A DNA stretch of 64,000 nt from Rhizobium leguminosarum (GTDB lineage Bacteria > Pseudomonadota > Alphaproteobacteria > Rhizobiales > Rhizobiaceae): contig NZ_CP025016.1 in NCBI RefSeq assembly GCF_002953715.1, positions 290,351 to 354,350 of the forward strand, written 5' to 3'. A program made the translations under genes and the position numbers. Shown one piece after another: positions 35,714 to 43,931 of this stretch; the stretch's first letter is position 1, and each line of letters opens with the position of its first letter. The notes beneath the pieces are model-generated. The model was given only the letters and a program-made list of their open reading frames with translations. It made no database searches and was not told the DNA's origin.

Positions 35714-37303
35714 TCAATGAGCGCCGGCGCCACCACCGGCCCGCGGTTTTTGGGTGAGCAGCAGGGCGACGGCTGCAATGGCAAGAACTACGCCGATGAC
35801 GGCGAAGGTATCGGCAAAACCCAGGATGAGGGCCTGGCGTTTGACGACCTGGCCAAGCGCCACGACGGCCTTCTGGGCTGCGACGGCATGGTCGGAGACA
35901 CCATGCTGCATGAAGTAGCCGGTCAATTGGTCGAGACGGGTGCGGACTTCGTCACGGCCGAGCGTCACCGACTGGCCGATGATATTAGAGTGGAACTGCT
36001 CGCGTTTGGTCAGCACCGTGCCGAGCGTCGCCGTGCCGACGGCGCCGCCGAGATTGCGCAGCATGTTGGTCAGGCCCGAGGCGGCGGCCGCATCGGAAGG
36101 TGCAATGCCTGCGGTGGTGATGGCGGTGATCGGCGTCAGCACCAGCGCCTGGCCGATGGCGCGGACGATATTCGGGATCCAGAACTGGTCGCCTGCGGTA
36201 TCGGCTGAAAGCGTGATGTTCATGAAGCAGCTGATCGCGAAGATCGAGATGCCGAGGAAGCCGATGTAACGCGCATCGAAGCGCTTCATCATCATCGGCA
36301 CGAGCGGGATCAAAAGCAGCTGCGGTAGGCCGGTCCATGCCAGGACGTTGCCGATCTGCTCGGCATTATAGCGCTGCACCTGGCCGAGATATTGCGGCAG
36401 GATGTAGACGGTGCCGAAAAGGGCGACGCCGACCAGCACGTTGACGGCAACGCCGATGCCGAAATTGCGCTGCTTCAGCAGGCGCAGCTTGACCAACGGC
36501 TTCTCAACCGTCAGCTCGATCCAGATGAAGGCGACGAGGAAGACGAAGGCGACGATGCTGAGCTTGACGATGAAGGGCGAGGAGAACCAGTCTTCCTTGT
36601 TGCCTTCTTCGAGCACCGTCTGCAGCGCCGAGAGACCGATCGCCATGGTGAAGATACCAGCCCAGTCGCCCTCCCTGAGCAGGCGAAGCTGCATCGGCTG
36701 CTTGTCGAGCGTCAGGGCAAGGGCGACCGCCATGATGGCGCTCGGGATGGCGTTGATGAAGAAGATCGTCTGCCAGCCGTAGTTTTCGGTGAGGTAACCG
36801 CCGATTGTCGGGCCGATCGCTGGTGCGAAGGTGACCGAGAGCGCAAAGATTGCCAGGCCCAGCGGCTGCTGCGATTTCGGCAGCTTGGTCAGCACCATGG
36901 TGAAGGCCATGGGAATCAGCACGCCGCCGGCAAAACCCTGCAGGCCGCGCAGCACGATCATCGTGCCGAGATCATGGGCGAAGGCACAGGCGATCGAAAA
37001 CAGCGGAAAGAGGACGGAATTGACGAGGATAAAGCGCCGGAACGAGAAGACGTTGCTGAAATAGGCCGTCAGCGGAATGACGACGATCTCGCCGATCAGG
37101 TAGGAGGTGGAGATCCAGGCGCCGTTGTCGACGCCCGTTCCGATGCCGCCCTCGATGTCGAGCAGCGAGGCATTGGTGATCTGGATGTTGAGGATCGCCA
37201 TGAAGGCGCCGATCATGCCGGCGAGAACGGCGATCCATTCCCTGGTGCTGGCGCCGGATTTCGGCTGCGATATGGGAGCGGCTGTTGCTGCGATGGTGGA
37301 CAT
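35714..37303 (-). CDS. DHA2-family multidrug efflux MFS transporter (EmrB type)
   Basis: A 529-residue inner-membrane exporter with 14 hydrophobic segments, as in EmrB/QacA. Family landmarks include WISTSYLIGEIVVIPLTAY near the second helix and GVLIPMAFTMVLTKLP. It works with the membrane-fusion protein encoded directly upstream (24 bp gap) and an outer-membrane TolC to expel drugs or plant flavonoids. The pair resembles RmrAB of R. etli; the specific drug cannot be read. It is probably controlled by the divergent TetR regulator. Confidence 0.92.
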   Translation of the reverse strand: MSTIAATAAPISQPKSGASTREWIAVLAGMIGAFMAILNIQITNASLLDIEGGIGTGVDNGAWISTSYLIGEIVVIPLTAYFSNVFSFRRFILVNSVLFPLFSIACAFAHDLGTMIVLRGLQGFAGGVLIPMAFTMVLTKLPKSQQPLGLAIFALSVTFAPAIGPTIGGYLTENYGWQTIFFINAIPSAIMAVALALTLDKQPMQLRLLREGDWAGIFTMAIGLSALQTVLEEGNKEDWFSSPFIVKLSIVAFVFLVAFIWIELTVEKPLVKLRLLKQRNFGIGVAVNVLVGVALFGTVYILPQYLGQVQRYNAEQIGNVLAWTGLPQLLLIPLVPMMMKRFDARYIGFLGISIFAISCFMNITLSADTAGDQFWIPNIVRAIGQALVLTPITAITTAGIAPSDAAAASGLTNMLRNLGGAVGTATLGTVLTKREQFHSNIIGQSVTLGRDEVRTRLDQLTGYFMQHGVSDHAVAAQKAVVALGQVVKRQALILGFADTFAVIGVVLAIAAVALLLTQKPRAGGGAGAH

Positions 37304-37327
37304 GACACGAACTCCTCGTCCCCCGGC

Positions 37328-38512
37328 CTAGCTGCGGTCGTTCTTAGTATCGATGCTCGGCTGGACGGACATACCGGGGCGCAGGTCGCCGTTGGCGGCA
37401 GCGTCGCCGTCGAGCACGATCCTGACCGGAATGCGCTGGACGACCTTGGTGAAGTTGCCGGTAGCGTTATCGGGCGGCAGTAGGGCAAATTCCTGGCCGC
37501 TTGCCGGAGCGAGGCTGTCGACATGGCCGTGATAGGTGCGGCCGGGGAACATATCGACCTCGATATCGACTGGCTGGCCGGCCTTGACGTCGGTGAGCTG
37601 GGTTTCCTTGTAGTTGGCGATGACATAGGCAGCCGTCGTCGGCACGACCGACATCAGCTGGGTGCCGGCCTGGACATATTGGCCGACGCGCAGCGTCCGG
37701 TTGCCCACGGTGCCGTCGACGGGCGCGGTGATCGTCGCATAGGAAAGGTTGAGCTCGGCCTGGTGCTGGACGGCCTCGCTGCGGGCAAGGGCTGCCTTTG
37801 CCTGGGCCAGTTCGGCGTTCAGCAGATCGACCTGCTTGACGGCGGCATCGAGCGAGGCGGTGTCACGGACGATCGAGGCCTGGGCGGCAGCGATCTGCGA
37901 GGCGGCCTGCTGCGCCGTCTGGACCGGGGCATAACCGCTGGTGGCGAGGTTCGAATAACGCTTGTTGTTCTGCTCGGCAAAGGTCTCGTTGGCGCGGTCG
38001 ACGTCGACGGTCGCGCGGGCCGCAGCGATGGTCGACTGCTGGATATCGAGCGAAGCCTGCTTGGCGTTGACGGTGGCCTCTGCTGCGGCGACATCGGCCT
38101 TGGCCTGATCGAGGGCCGCCTTGAAGTCGCGGTCGTCGATGCGGGCGAGCGGCTGGCCGGCCTTGACGGTCTCGTTGTCCATGACGAGCACCTCGGCGAG
38201 ATAGCCTGAAACCTTGGGGGCGATGGTGCTGCTATCGGCCTTCACATAGGCGTCGTCGGTCGAGATATGGAAGCGGCCGACCGTCCAGTAATCATGGCCG
38301 TAATAGGCGCCGGCGGCGATCAGCACGAGTGCGGTCGCGCCGAGAAGCAGGGAGCGGCCACCGCGCTTGCGGGCGGGCTTTTCCTCGGCAGCGGGGGCGG
38401 CAGCTTCGGCGACGCGCGGCGGCTTGCCGGCGTCCAGGCTTGCGGGAGCGGCTTCGGCAACGGTCTCAACGGCAGTATTGTTGTTCAAGGCATGCAGCGT
38501 CTTGATGGTCAT
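37328..38512 (-). CDS. HlyD-family membrane fusion protein (EmrA type)
   Basis: A 394-residue periplasmic adaptor anchored by one N-terminal helix (LLLGATALVLIAAGAYYG, about 54-71), then a biotinyl-lipoyl-like half (DDAYVKADSSTIAPKVSGYL), a long coiled-coil hairpin (about 125-235) and the second lipoyl half with PVDGTVGNRTLRVGQYVQAG. It links the EmrB-type pump to the outer membrane. CAGGAGA lies 7 bp before the ATG at 38512; the longer reading from 38542 lacks this. It is the first gene of the efflux operon. Confidence 0.92.
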   Translation of the reverse strand: MTIKTLHALNNNTAVETVAEAAPASLDAGKPPRVAEAAAPAAEEKPARKRGGRSLLLGATALVLIAAGAYYGHDYWTVGRFHISTDDAYVKADSSTIAPKVSGYLAEVLVMDNETVKAGQPLARIDDRDFKAALDQAKADVAAAEATVNAKQASLDIQQSTIAAARATVDVDRANETFAEQNNKRYSNLATSGYAPVQTAQQAASQIAAAQASIVRDTASLDAAVKQVDLLNAELAQAKAALARSEAVQHQAELNLSYATITAPVDGTVGNRTLRVGQYVQAGTQLMSVVPTTAAYVIANYKETQLTDVKAGQPVDIEVDMFPGRTYHGHVDSLAPASGQEFALLPPDNATGNFTKVVQRIPVRIVLDGDAAANGDLRPGMSVQPSIDTKNDRS

Positions 38513-38570
38513 TGTCTTTCTCCTGATGACGGTCGCCGTCACTTGGGCTGCGGCCTCTGAATTCGAATGA

Positions 38571-38611
38571 AATGCACTTTAGGAAACTTGATATTTTCCA
38601 AAATATGCATT
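38571..38611. promoter_or_regulatory. 41-bp imperfect palindrome, candidate TetR operator
   Basis: In the gap between the divergent efflux operon and the TetR gene, AATGCACTTTAGGAAA (38571-38586) faces TTTTCCAAAATATGCATT (38594-38611). AATGCA/TGCATT and GGAAA/TTTCC pair. The site sits where both promoters would be covered by a bound TetR dimer. Confidence 0.65.
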
Positions 38612-38647
38612 AGAAGATAGATGTCAATAAGAATTTGGAAAATCACC

Positions 38648-39295
38648 ATGGTCCAAAATCACGAAATCGAGAAGAAGCCGCGAGGACGACCGCAAGTTCG
38701 CTGCGACGAGGATACGAGAAGCGTGATCATCGAGGCGGCGAACAGGCAGTTCCACGAGAACGGCTATGCCGCAGCAAGCATCGCTGCGATCGCGCAGGTG
38801 GCCGGTGTTTCGACCAAGACGCTCTACCGGCTGTTTCCGACGAAAGGAGATCTCTTTTCAGAGATGATCACGGAGCGCACGGGGCGCTTTTTGATCGCGC
38901 TCGACCCCGGCACACTCGCCGTGGCCGATCTCAGGCAGGGGTTTGAGCGCATACTGACGGCCTATGGCATGCTGACGCTCTCGGTGGATACGATCACCGT
39001 GACCCGGCTCGTCATCAGCGAGTCTGATCGGTTCCCCGAGATCGCCAACGCCTTCTATGAAAAGGCGATCGTCAGAACCAATACACTGATGGAGAACTGG
39101 CTCCACAGGCAGATCGATCGTGGACTGATTGCGCTAGATGATCCGCATGCGGCCTGCGGCATGCTGCGCGGGATGATGATCATGGAGCCGCAGCGTGCCG
39201 CGATGCTGCGCCAGGAGCTGCCGCCGAAGATCGATGCGATCGCCGCGCGCGCGAAGATGTGCACCGATCTGTTCCTTAAAGGTTGCGCGCTCTGA
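38648..39295 (+). CDS. TetR-family regulator of the efflux operon
   Basis: A regulator of about 215 residues with an N-terminal TetR helix-turn-helix (AAASIAAIAQVAGVSTKTLYRL, about 38-59) and a C-terminal ligand domain of the AcrR-C type. It is divergent from the EmrAB-type operon and probably represses it. Two starts are possible: 38648 (used here, weak GGAAAA site) or 38621 (adds nine residues). Confidence 0.9.
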   Translation: MVQNHEIEKKPRGRPQVRCDEDTRSVIIEAANRQFHENGYAAASIAAIAQVAGVSTKTLYRLFPTKGDLFSEMITERTGRFLIALDPGTLAVADLRQGFERILTAYGMLTLSVDTITVTRLVISESDRFPEIANAFYEKAIVRTNTLMENWLHRQIDRGLIALDDPHAACGMLRGMMIMEPQRAAMLRQELPPKIDAIAARAKMCTDLFLKGCAL

Positions 39296-39363
39296 AGCAT
39301 CGCTTGGGCTTCAGAGCACGATGATTTCCGCCGAAGGGCGAGCGCCGCGAACCGCGGAGACGC

Positions 39364-40551
39364 TCAGTTCGGCGGCGCGCCCAGCGCATGCAGGATGCCG
39401 CGCAGTTCGGCGAGGCCGCGCATGCGGCCGATGGCCGGGTAGCCTGGTGTGACGACCTTGTCGAGGTCGTCGAGCATGCGATGGCCATGGTCCGATCGGA
39501 ACACGATGGTGTCTTCGGGACTGCGGCGGCGGTCTTCCGCGACCAGTTCGCTGAGAACGGCGACCATATCGACGTCGCCTTCCAGATGCGCGCTTTCATG
39601 GAATGTCCGGCCGTCACCCTCGCGCGTCGTGGCACGCAGATGGGCGAAGTGGATGCGCGAGGCGAAGCGCCGGGCGATCGCCGGCAGGTCGTTCTCGGCG
39701 CGCACGCCGAGGCTGCCCGTGCAGTAACACATGCCGTTCGCAGCCGATGGTACCGCATCGAACAGAGCGGCATAGTCGTCTGCCGTCGAGGCGATGCGCG
39801 GCAGGCCGAACAGCGAACGCGGCGGATCGTCGGGATGCAGCGTCAGCTTGACGCCGCGCGCTTCTGCCGCCGGCGTCACCGCTTCGAGGAATTCGACAAG
39901 GTGCCGGCGCAGCCTTGCGGCATCGATGCCGCTATAGGCGACCAGCTTATCCCGGAAGGCCGGAATGGTCAGGGGTTCGGTCGTCGAACCCGGCAGAGCC
40001 GAGGTGATGATACGGGTAATGTCGGCGACCTCGTCGTCGGTCATCGCCTCGAAAACGATACGCGCCCGTTCGCGGTCTTCCGCGGAATAGTGCTGCGCCG
40101 CATCTGGCCGTTCCAGAATGAAGAGATCGAAGGCTGCGAAGCGCTCGTGATCGAAACGCATGGCGGTGGCGCCCGTCGGTGTCACGAAATCGAGTTCGGT
40201 GCGGGTCCAGTCCACCACCGGCATGAAATTATAGCAGACGATCGGAATGCCACAGGCGGCGACCGCTTCGAGGCTGGCGATCCAGGCTTCGATTTCGGCC
40301 TTCGCCTCCCCGCCCTTGCGCTTGACGGCGTCGGGGATCGGGATGCTCTCGACAACCGACCAGACGAGCGGCGAACGGTCGCCGGGCGTCGTTTCGATCA
40401 GAGCTTGACGTTCGCGCACCTCCTTCTCCGTCCAGGCCCTGCCGATCGGCACCTGATGCAGCGAAGAGACGATATTCGTCGCGCCCGTTTGACGGACATC
40501 ATCCAGCGTCACCGGCGCTTCCGGTCCGAACCATCTCCAACCCTGTCGCAT
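39364..40551 (-). CDS. uxuA: mannonate dehydratase
   Basis: A 395-residue UxuA enzyme (TIM barrel) that dehydrates D-mannonate to 2-keto-3-deoxygluconate in glucuronate breakdown. Conserved parts seen: MRQGWRWFGPEAPVTLDDVR, CYNFMPVVDWTRT, LTLHPDDPPRSLFGLPRI and FRSDHGHRMLDDL, with the metal-binding His, Cys and Asp residues of the family. The FadR-type GntR regulator gene ends 44 bp upstream on the same strand. No UxaC or UxuB gene is in view. Confidence 0.95.
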   Translation of the reverse strand: MRQGWRWFGPEAPVTLDDVRQTGATNIVSSLHQVPIGRAWTEKEVRERQALIETTPGDRSPLVWSVVESIPIPDAVKRKGGEAKAEIEAWIASLEAVAACGIPIVCYNFMPVVDWTRTELDFVTPTGATAMRFDHERFAAFDLFILERPDAAQHYSAEDRERARIVFEAMTDDEVADITRIITSALPGSTTEPLTIPAFRDKLVAYSGIDAARLRRHLVEFLEAVTPAAEARGVKLTLHPDDPPRSLFGLPRIASTADDYAALFDAVPSAANGMCYCTGSLGVRAENDLPAIARRFASRIHFAHLRATTREGDGRTFHESAHLEGDVDMVAVLSELVAEDRRRSPEDTIVFRSDHGHRMLDDLDKVVTPGYPAIGRMRGLAELRGILHALGAPPN

Positions 40552-40595
40552 CCTTCTTCCTTCCCTCTCGCTTTTCGTTTCGTGTTGGCCTGCCG

Positions 40596-41318
40596 TCAGC
40601 AGAAATAATCGGGGTAACGCGCGCGCAATTCGTCGACATCGGGAATGACGGCACTCAGATGATGGATCATGGCGCTGCGTGCAGCCGCCGCATCGTGAGC
40701 GGCGAGCGCATCGCGGATGATCATGTGTTCCTGCACGACATTATCCGTGCGCCCAAGCACCGGCAAAGTCAGGCGCCGTGCCCGGTCGATCTGCACCTTG
40801 ACCGTTTTCAGGATTGCCCAGATGCCGGGATAACCCGATGTCTGCGTGATCGCCTCATGGAAGGCCTCGTCCTCCTCATGAAAGCTCGAGGCATTGCCGG
40901 TCGCGGCATAGGCCTGCTGGCGGGCAATGATGGCGTCGAGACGGGCGATATCGGCGGCCGTCGCGGTCAGAGCCGCAGCCTCGACGGTCGCGCCTTCGAG
41001 CGCCTTGCGCACAATGACCGCCTCGGGGATCGCCGAGACCGGCACCCGCGACACGACGGTGCCCGACTGCGGGTAGATATCGACCAGTCCGCCTTCGCAA
41101 AGCCGGAGCAGCGCCTCTCGCACCGGCGTGCGGCTGACGCCGAAATCATCGGCGATCCGCTTTTCCTGCAGCAGCATGCCTGGCGGCATCCGCAGCGACA
41201 CGATGTCGGCATAGAGGCGATCGTAGATGGCGCCAGCCGTGGTGATACGGCGCAGCCTGCCCCCGGCCTCCCGCGACGTCGGGACGACCAAAACTTCGGC
41301 TTCTGATGCTTGCTGCAT
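40596..41318 (-). CDS. GntR-family (FadR/FCD) regulator of uronate use
   Basis: A 240-residue regulator with an N-terminal winged helix (IADDFGVSRTPVREALLRLCEGG, about 62-84) and a C-terminal all-helical FCD ligand domain with metal-binding histidines. It precedes uxuA on the same strand, as UxuR/ExuR-type regulators often do. A palindromic ATACTAGTAT lies 31 bp upstream of its start, so it probably regulates itself and uxuA. Confidence 0.9.
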   Translation of the reverse strand: MQQASEAEVLVVPTSREAGGRLRRITTAGAIYDRLYADIVSLRMPPGMLLQEKRIADDFGVSRTPVREALLRLCEGGLVDIYPQSGTVVSRVPVSAIPEAVIVRKALEGATVEAAALTATAADIARLDAIIARQQAYAATGNASSFHEEDEAFHEAITQTSGYPGIWAILKTVKVQIDRARRLTLPVLGRTDNVVQEHMIIRDALAAHDAAAARSAMIHHLSAVIPDVDELRARYPDYFC

Positions 41319-41348
41319 GGATATACCGGGACGCTGAAACTCAATGGC

Positions 41349-41358
41349 ATACTAGTAT
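41349..41358. promoter_or_regulatory. palindromic site ATACTAGTAT, candidate GntR operator
   Basis: A perfect 10-bp palindrome, ATACTAGTAT, stands 31 bp upstream of the GntR-family gene in AT-rich DNA. FadR-subfamily operators are short palindromes of this size, which fits autoregulation. No second copy was noticed. Confidence 0.5.
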
Positions 41359-41594
41359 ATCAGTTTTATCGACATGCCAAGACATGCCACTCAAGGTTCG
41401 GCGCTTCGCGAATTGAGCAAGTCGACCCGCGGGCCGCAGGCTCGAGGCAAAAACATGGAACGACAATTACAGTGCGAAAGCGCGGGTGAACGGCATAAAC
41501 CTCGCGGGAAATGGAAAGCCGATCTCTGCGCCGAGGCACTCTTTGTTTGGAACTTAGATCGGCCGAGTTGGTTGAGATCCGCAAGGAGACCCTC

Positions 41595-41999
41595 ATGAAA
41601 AAGCCAGCACCACGCAAGATAAACGAAAACACGACTAACGGCGGCCGGCCGAAAACTCCACCCGCCGCGGACCCAGGCGGACGGAAGATGGCTCGGCGAG
41701 CCGCAAACGAAATCGACAGGCTGAGCGGCGGGTCGCCGGCAGCCAGCCGCGAGGAGGAGATCCGAAGAAAGGCATATTCCCTGTGGGAGAAAGAAGGGAG
41801 GCCGGAAGGCAAGCACGGGCATCACTGGACCCTGGCCGAACATGAACTCGATGCGCAGCAGGACGAAGCCGACAATCCTCCAAACCTTGCAGCATTGCGA
41901 GAGGCCTCGCGCGAACATACGGATGCATTTCTCGTCAAGACAGATCTCGAGGACGCCGATCAACGCGAAGCCTCCCCCGGCACACGCGAGCAGGATTGA
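41595..41999 (+). CDS. DUF2934 domain protein
   Basis: A 134-residue hydrophilic protein. The middle (about 54-78) carries the DUF2934 signature IRRKAYSLWEKEGRPEG followed by a HHW turn; both flanks are charged and probably disordered. DUF2934 proteins are common in rhizobia, often stress-linked, of unknown function. AAGGAG lies 6 bp before the ATG at 41595. A small membrane protein gene follows on the same strand. Confidence 0.88.
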   Translation: MKKPAPRKINENTTNGGRPKTPPAADPGGRKMARRAANEIDRLSGGSPAASREEEIRRKAYSLWEKEGRPEGKHGHHWTLAEHELDAQQDEADNPPNLAALREASREHTDAFLVKTDLEDADQREASPGTREQD

Positions 42000-42010
42000 A
42001 CTTTCCACCT

Positions 42011-42043
42011 CGCGCCAATTTCAGACCGCGCGCCAATTTCAGA
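42011..42043 (+). repeat. 15-bp direct repeat
   Basis: CGCGCCAATTTCAGA occurs at 42011-42025 and 42029-42043, an 18-bp period, just before the next gene. It could be slippage or a repeated regulator site. Confidence 0.75.
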
Positions 42044-42055
42044 AAGGTCCCCGAC

Positions 42056-42307
42056 ATGGTCGACAAACAGAACTTGAACGCCGGATTCACCGGCACACCC
42101 GCTGAGCAGCCGGAGGGATTGACCAAGGTCGCGAAGTCGGCAGCCAAAGAGATGAAACGTGAGGCTTATGCCGTCGCCTTCGGTGCCAGACAGCACCCGC
42201 ATACCGCAAGCGCATTGCTGCTCACCACCGGCATTGTCGCATTCGGGCTTGGCTATCTCCTTGGTCGATCATCGGCGGAAGGTTCGACACGCCCGTATTG
42301 GCGATAG
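42056..42307 (+). CDS. small single-helix membrane protein
   Basis: An 83-residue protein: hydrophilic first half, one hydrophobic helix near the C-terminus (ALLLTTGIVAFGLGYLLGRS) with a glycine zipper, then a short charged end. This layout resembles ElaB/DUF883-type inner-membrane ribosome-associated stress proteins, but I cannot confirm the family. The ATG at 42056 has AAAGG 8 bp upstream; the reading from the TTG at 41996 runs through a repeat and is not favoured. Confidence 0.75.
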   Translation: MVDKQNLNAGFTGTPAEQPEGLTKVAKSAAKEMKREAYAVAFGARQHPHTASALLLTTGIVAFGLGYLLGRSSAEGSTRPYWR

Positions 42308-42629
42308 CGGCAGCCGCGTCACTTCAACGAGGCGCATGCATCGGCTCTTCGCCGATCCCGATGATGCCGCCTTCTTCTCTCGGTACGCTCGTCGGCTGCT
42401 GGCTATCAAACCTTCACATCACGCCCGCACCTCAGACGTGTTTTCTGTTGAATCCGGCCTTACCGTCGTACCTATTTGCCCCCCATCATCGAACAGACCC
42501 AGGTCTGGCCAGACGCCTGTTGCCGGAATACCACGTCGAATAAAGCCATAGATTGCACCGTGATCACAGCTTGACAGCTGTGATCACGATCCTTAGCGAG
42601 GCAGCATCGACACGGTCAGGACCGGCAAC
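42308..42629 (+). promoter_or_regulatory. intergenic region with strong hairpin before the O-antigen ligase gene
   Basis: This 322-bp region has no gene I can support. At 42559-42588, CGTGATCACAGCT pairs perfectly with AGCTGTGATCACG around the 4-nt loop TGAC, a 13-bp stem ending 41 bp before the next start codon. There is no T-run, so it is more likely an operator or a leader hairpin than a terminator. Confidence 0.6.
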
Positions 42630-43904
42630 GTGAATTATTTCAGACAACTCAAGATGGCAGTGCTTTATCCGGGGGGTGAGGCCGGAAGCGCACTCGACCG
42701 AAACAACCGCATTGCCGTCTTTCTCTTTGCAATCCTTCCAGGGCTTTCGCCGAACTTTAACTCCTTCATCCTTCTCGCGTCGATGGTGTGGGGCGTCTAC
42801 TGTCTGGCGACGGGCCGCCTCGTCTTGAACCTATCGAAATCCGACCGGCTGGTCGCCATTGGCATGTCGATCTACCCGCTGGTGATGATCGCCAGCATCT
42901 TCATCAATCCGCCTTACTCCGAAGTACCGGACTGGATATTCCGGCTCCTGCCTTTCTTTTCCATCTGGCTGATATTGCCGCGGATGCGCCAATCTCCCGA
43001 TGGCCGTCTCGTGCCGCTCTTTATCCTCGGCGCAGGCATAGGCATGATCGTCACCTTTCTTTTCAGTCTCCTGCAGATCATGTTTCTGATGGAGAGAGCA
43101 GAGGCTGGGACTTCGAACGCTGCACTTCTGGGCGTGATAGGTATTCTGTTCGGCGGCATTGCGCTTCTCAACATTCAATCTCCCAGAAGCGTGGAGCAAA
43201 GAATTGCGATATTGGGATATGCCGCCGGCCTAGGCTGCGTGCTGCTTTCGGGAACGCGCTCGGCCTGGCTGGTCATTCCCGTCCATATCGTCATCTTTCT
43301 CTGGTATTTTCGCAAACACAGCTTCCATCTGAGTTTGCGCAGCCTGGCTATTACCAGTTCCTTGCTGTTGGCGGGACTTATCACCCTGGGCAGCGGCCAG
43401 ATCCTCCATCGCATCCAGGCGCTTCAGGAAAATCTGACATCGCTCGAACGCACCGACGGCGAGATCACGTCGCTGAGTGCCCGGTTCGCCTTGTACAAAG
43501 GCGCACTATCGGCAATCAGTAAGGACCCGTTGACGGGTTATGGCCCGCAAAACCGGATGGCTTCGGTTTTGGCAGAGCTGCCCGATAATATAAGGCCGCA
43601 GCTGCCTTACTCGCATGTCCATAACGGCTTTCTGACCGCGGGAATCGACGCCGGCGTTTTCGGCATTGCAGCGCTTTCGCTGATGCTGCTGACGCCCGTG
43701 ATGGGCGCGTGGAGAAAAGAAGCGGGGCCGGGCCGGGATTTAGCGATTGCGCTCGCTCTTCTGCTTGTCAGCAGCTACGTCATAACAGGCAGCTTTGGCA
43801 TCATGTTCAATCAGAAAGCTTTGGATCCGATCTTCGCCTACATGGTCGCCCTTATTTGTGCGGATCGCGGCAGCACTGGCTTTGCGCCGGTCGTTCGGAG
43901 CTGA
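42630..43904 (+). CDS. O-antigen ligase / Wzy-type polysaccharide polymerase family protein
   Basis: A 424-residue protein with about 10-12 hydrophobic helices and the large periplasmic loop of the Wzy_C/WaaL family. Family landmarks are SGTRSAWLVIPVHI (about 208-221) and the loop motif YSHVHNGFLTAGIDAGVFG (about 330-348) with its key histidine. It either joins O-antigen to lipid A core or polymerises an exopolysaccharide. The convergent dehydratase and the sugar transferase beyond it support a surface polysaccharide locus. Confidence 0.85.
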   Translation: MNYFRQLKMAVLYPGGEAGSALDRNNRIAVFLFAILPGLSPNFNSFILLASMVWGVYCLATGRLVLNLSKSDRLVAIGMSIYPLVMIASIFINPPYSEVPDWIFRLLPFFSIWLILPRMRQSPDGRLVPLFILGAGIGMIVTFLFSLLQIMFLMERAEAGTSNAALLGVIGILFGGIALLNIQSPRSVEQRIAILGYAAGLGCVLLSGTRSAWLVIPVHIVIFLWYFRKHSFHLSLRSLAITSSLLLAGLITLGSGQILHRIQALQENLTSLERTDGEITSLSARFALYKGALSAISKDPLTGYGPQNRMASVLAELPDNIRPQLPYSHVHNGFLTAGIDAGVFGIAALSLMLLTPVMGAWRKEAGPGRDLAIALALLLVSSYVITGSFGIMFNQKALDPIFAYMVALICADRGSTGFAPVVRS

Positions 43905-43931
43905 CGTCTGGCACCTTTGAGCCTGCAGCCC

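Noticed and set aside
42559..42588. Hairpin as a CRP/FNR site
   Set aside because: The order of TGTGA and TCACA half-sites is wrong for CRP; the arms are inverted and longer than a CRP site.
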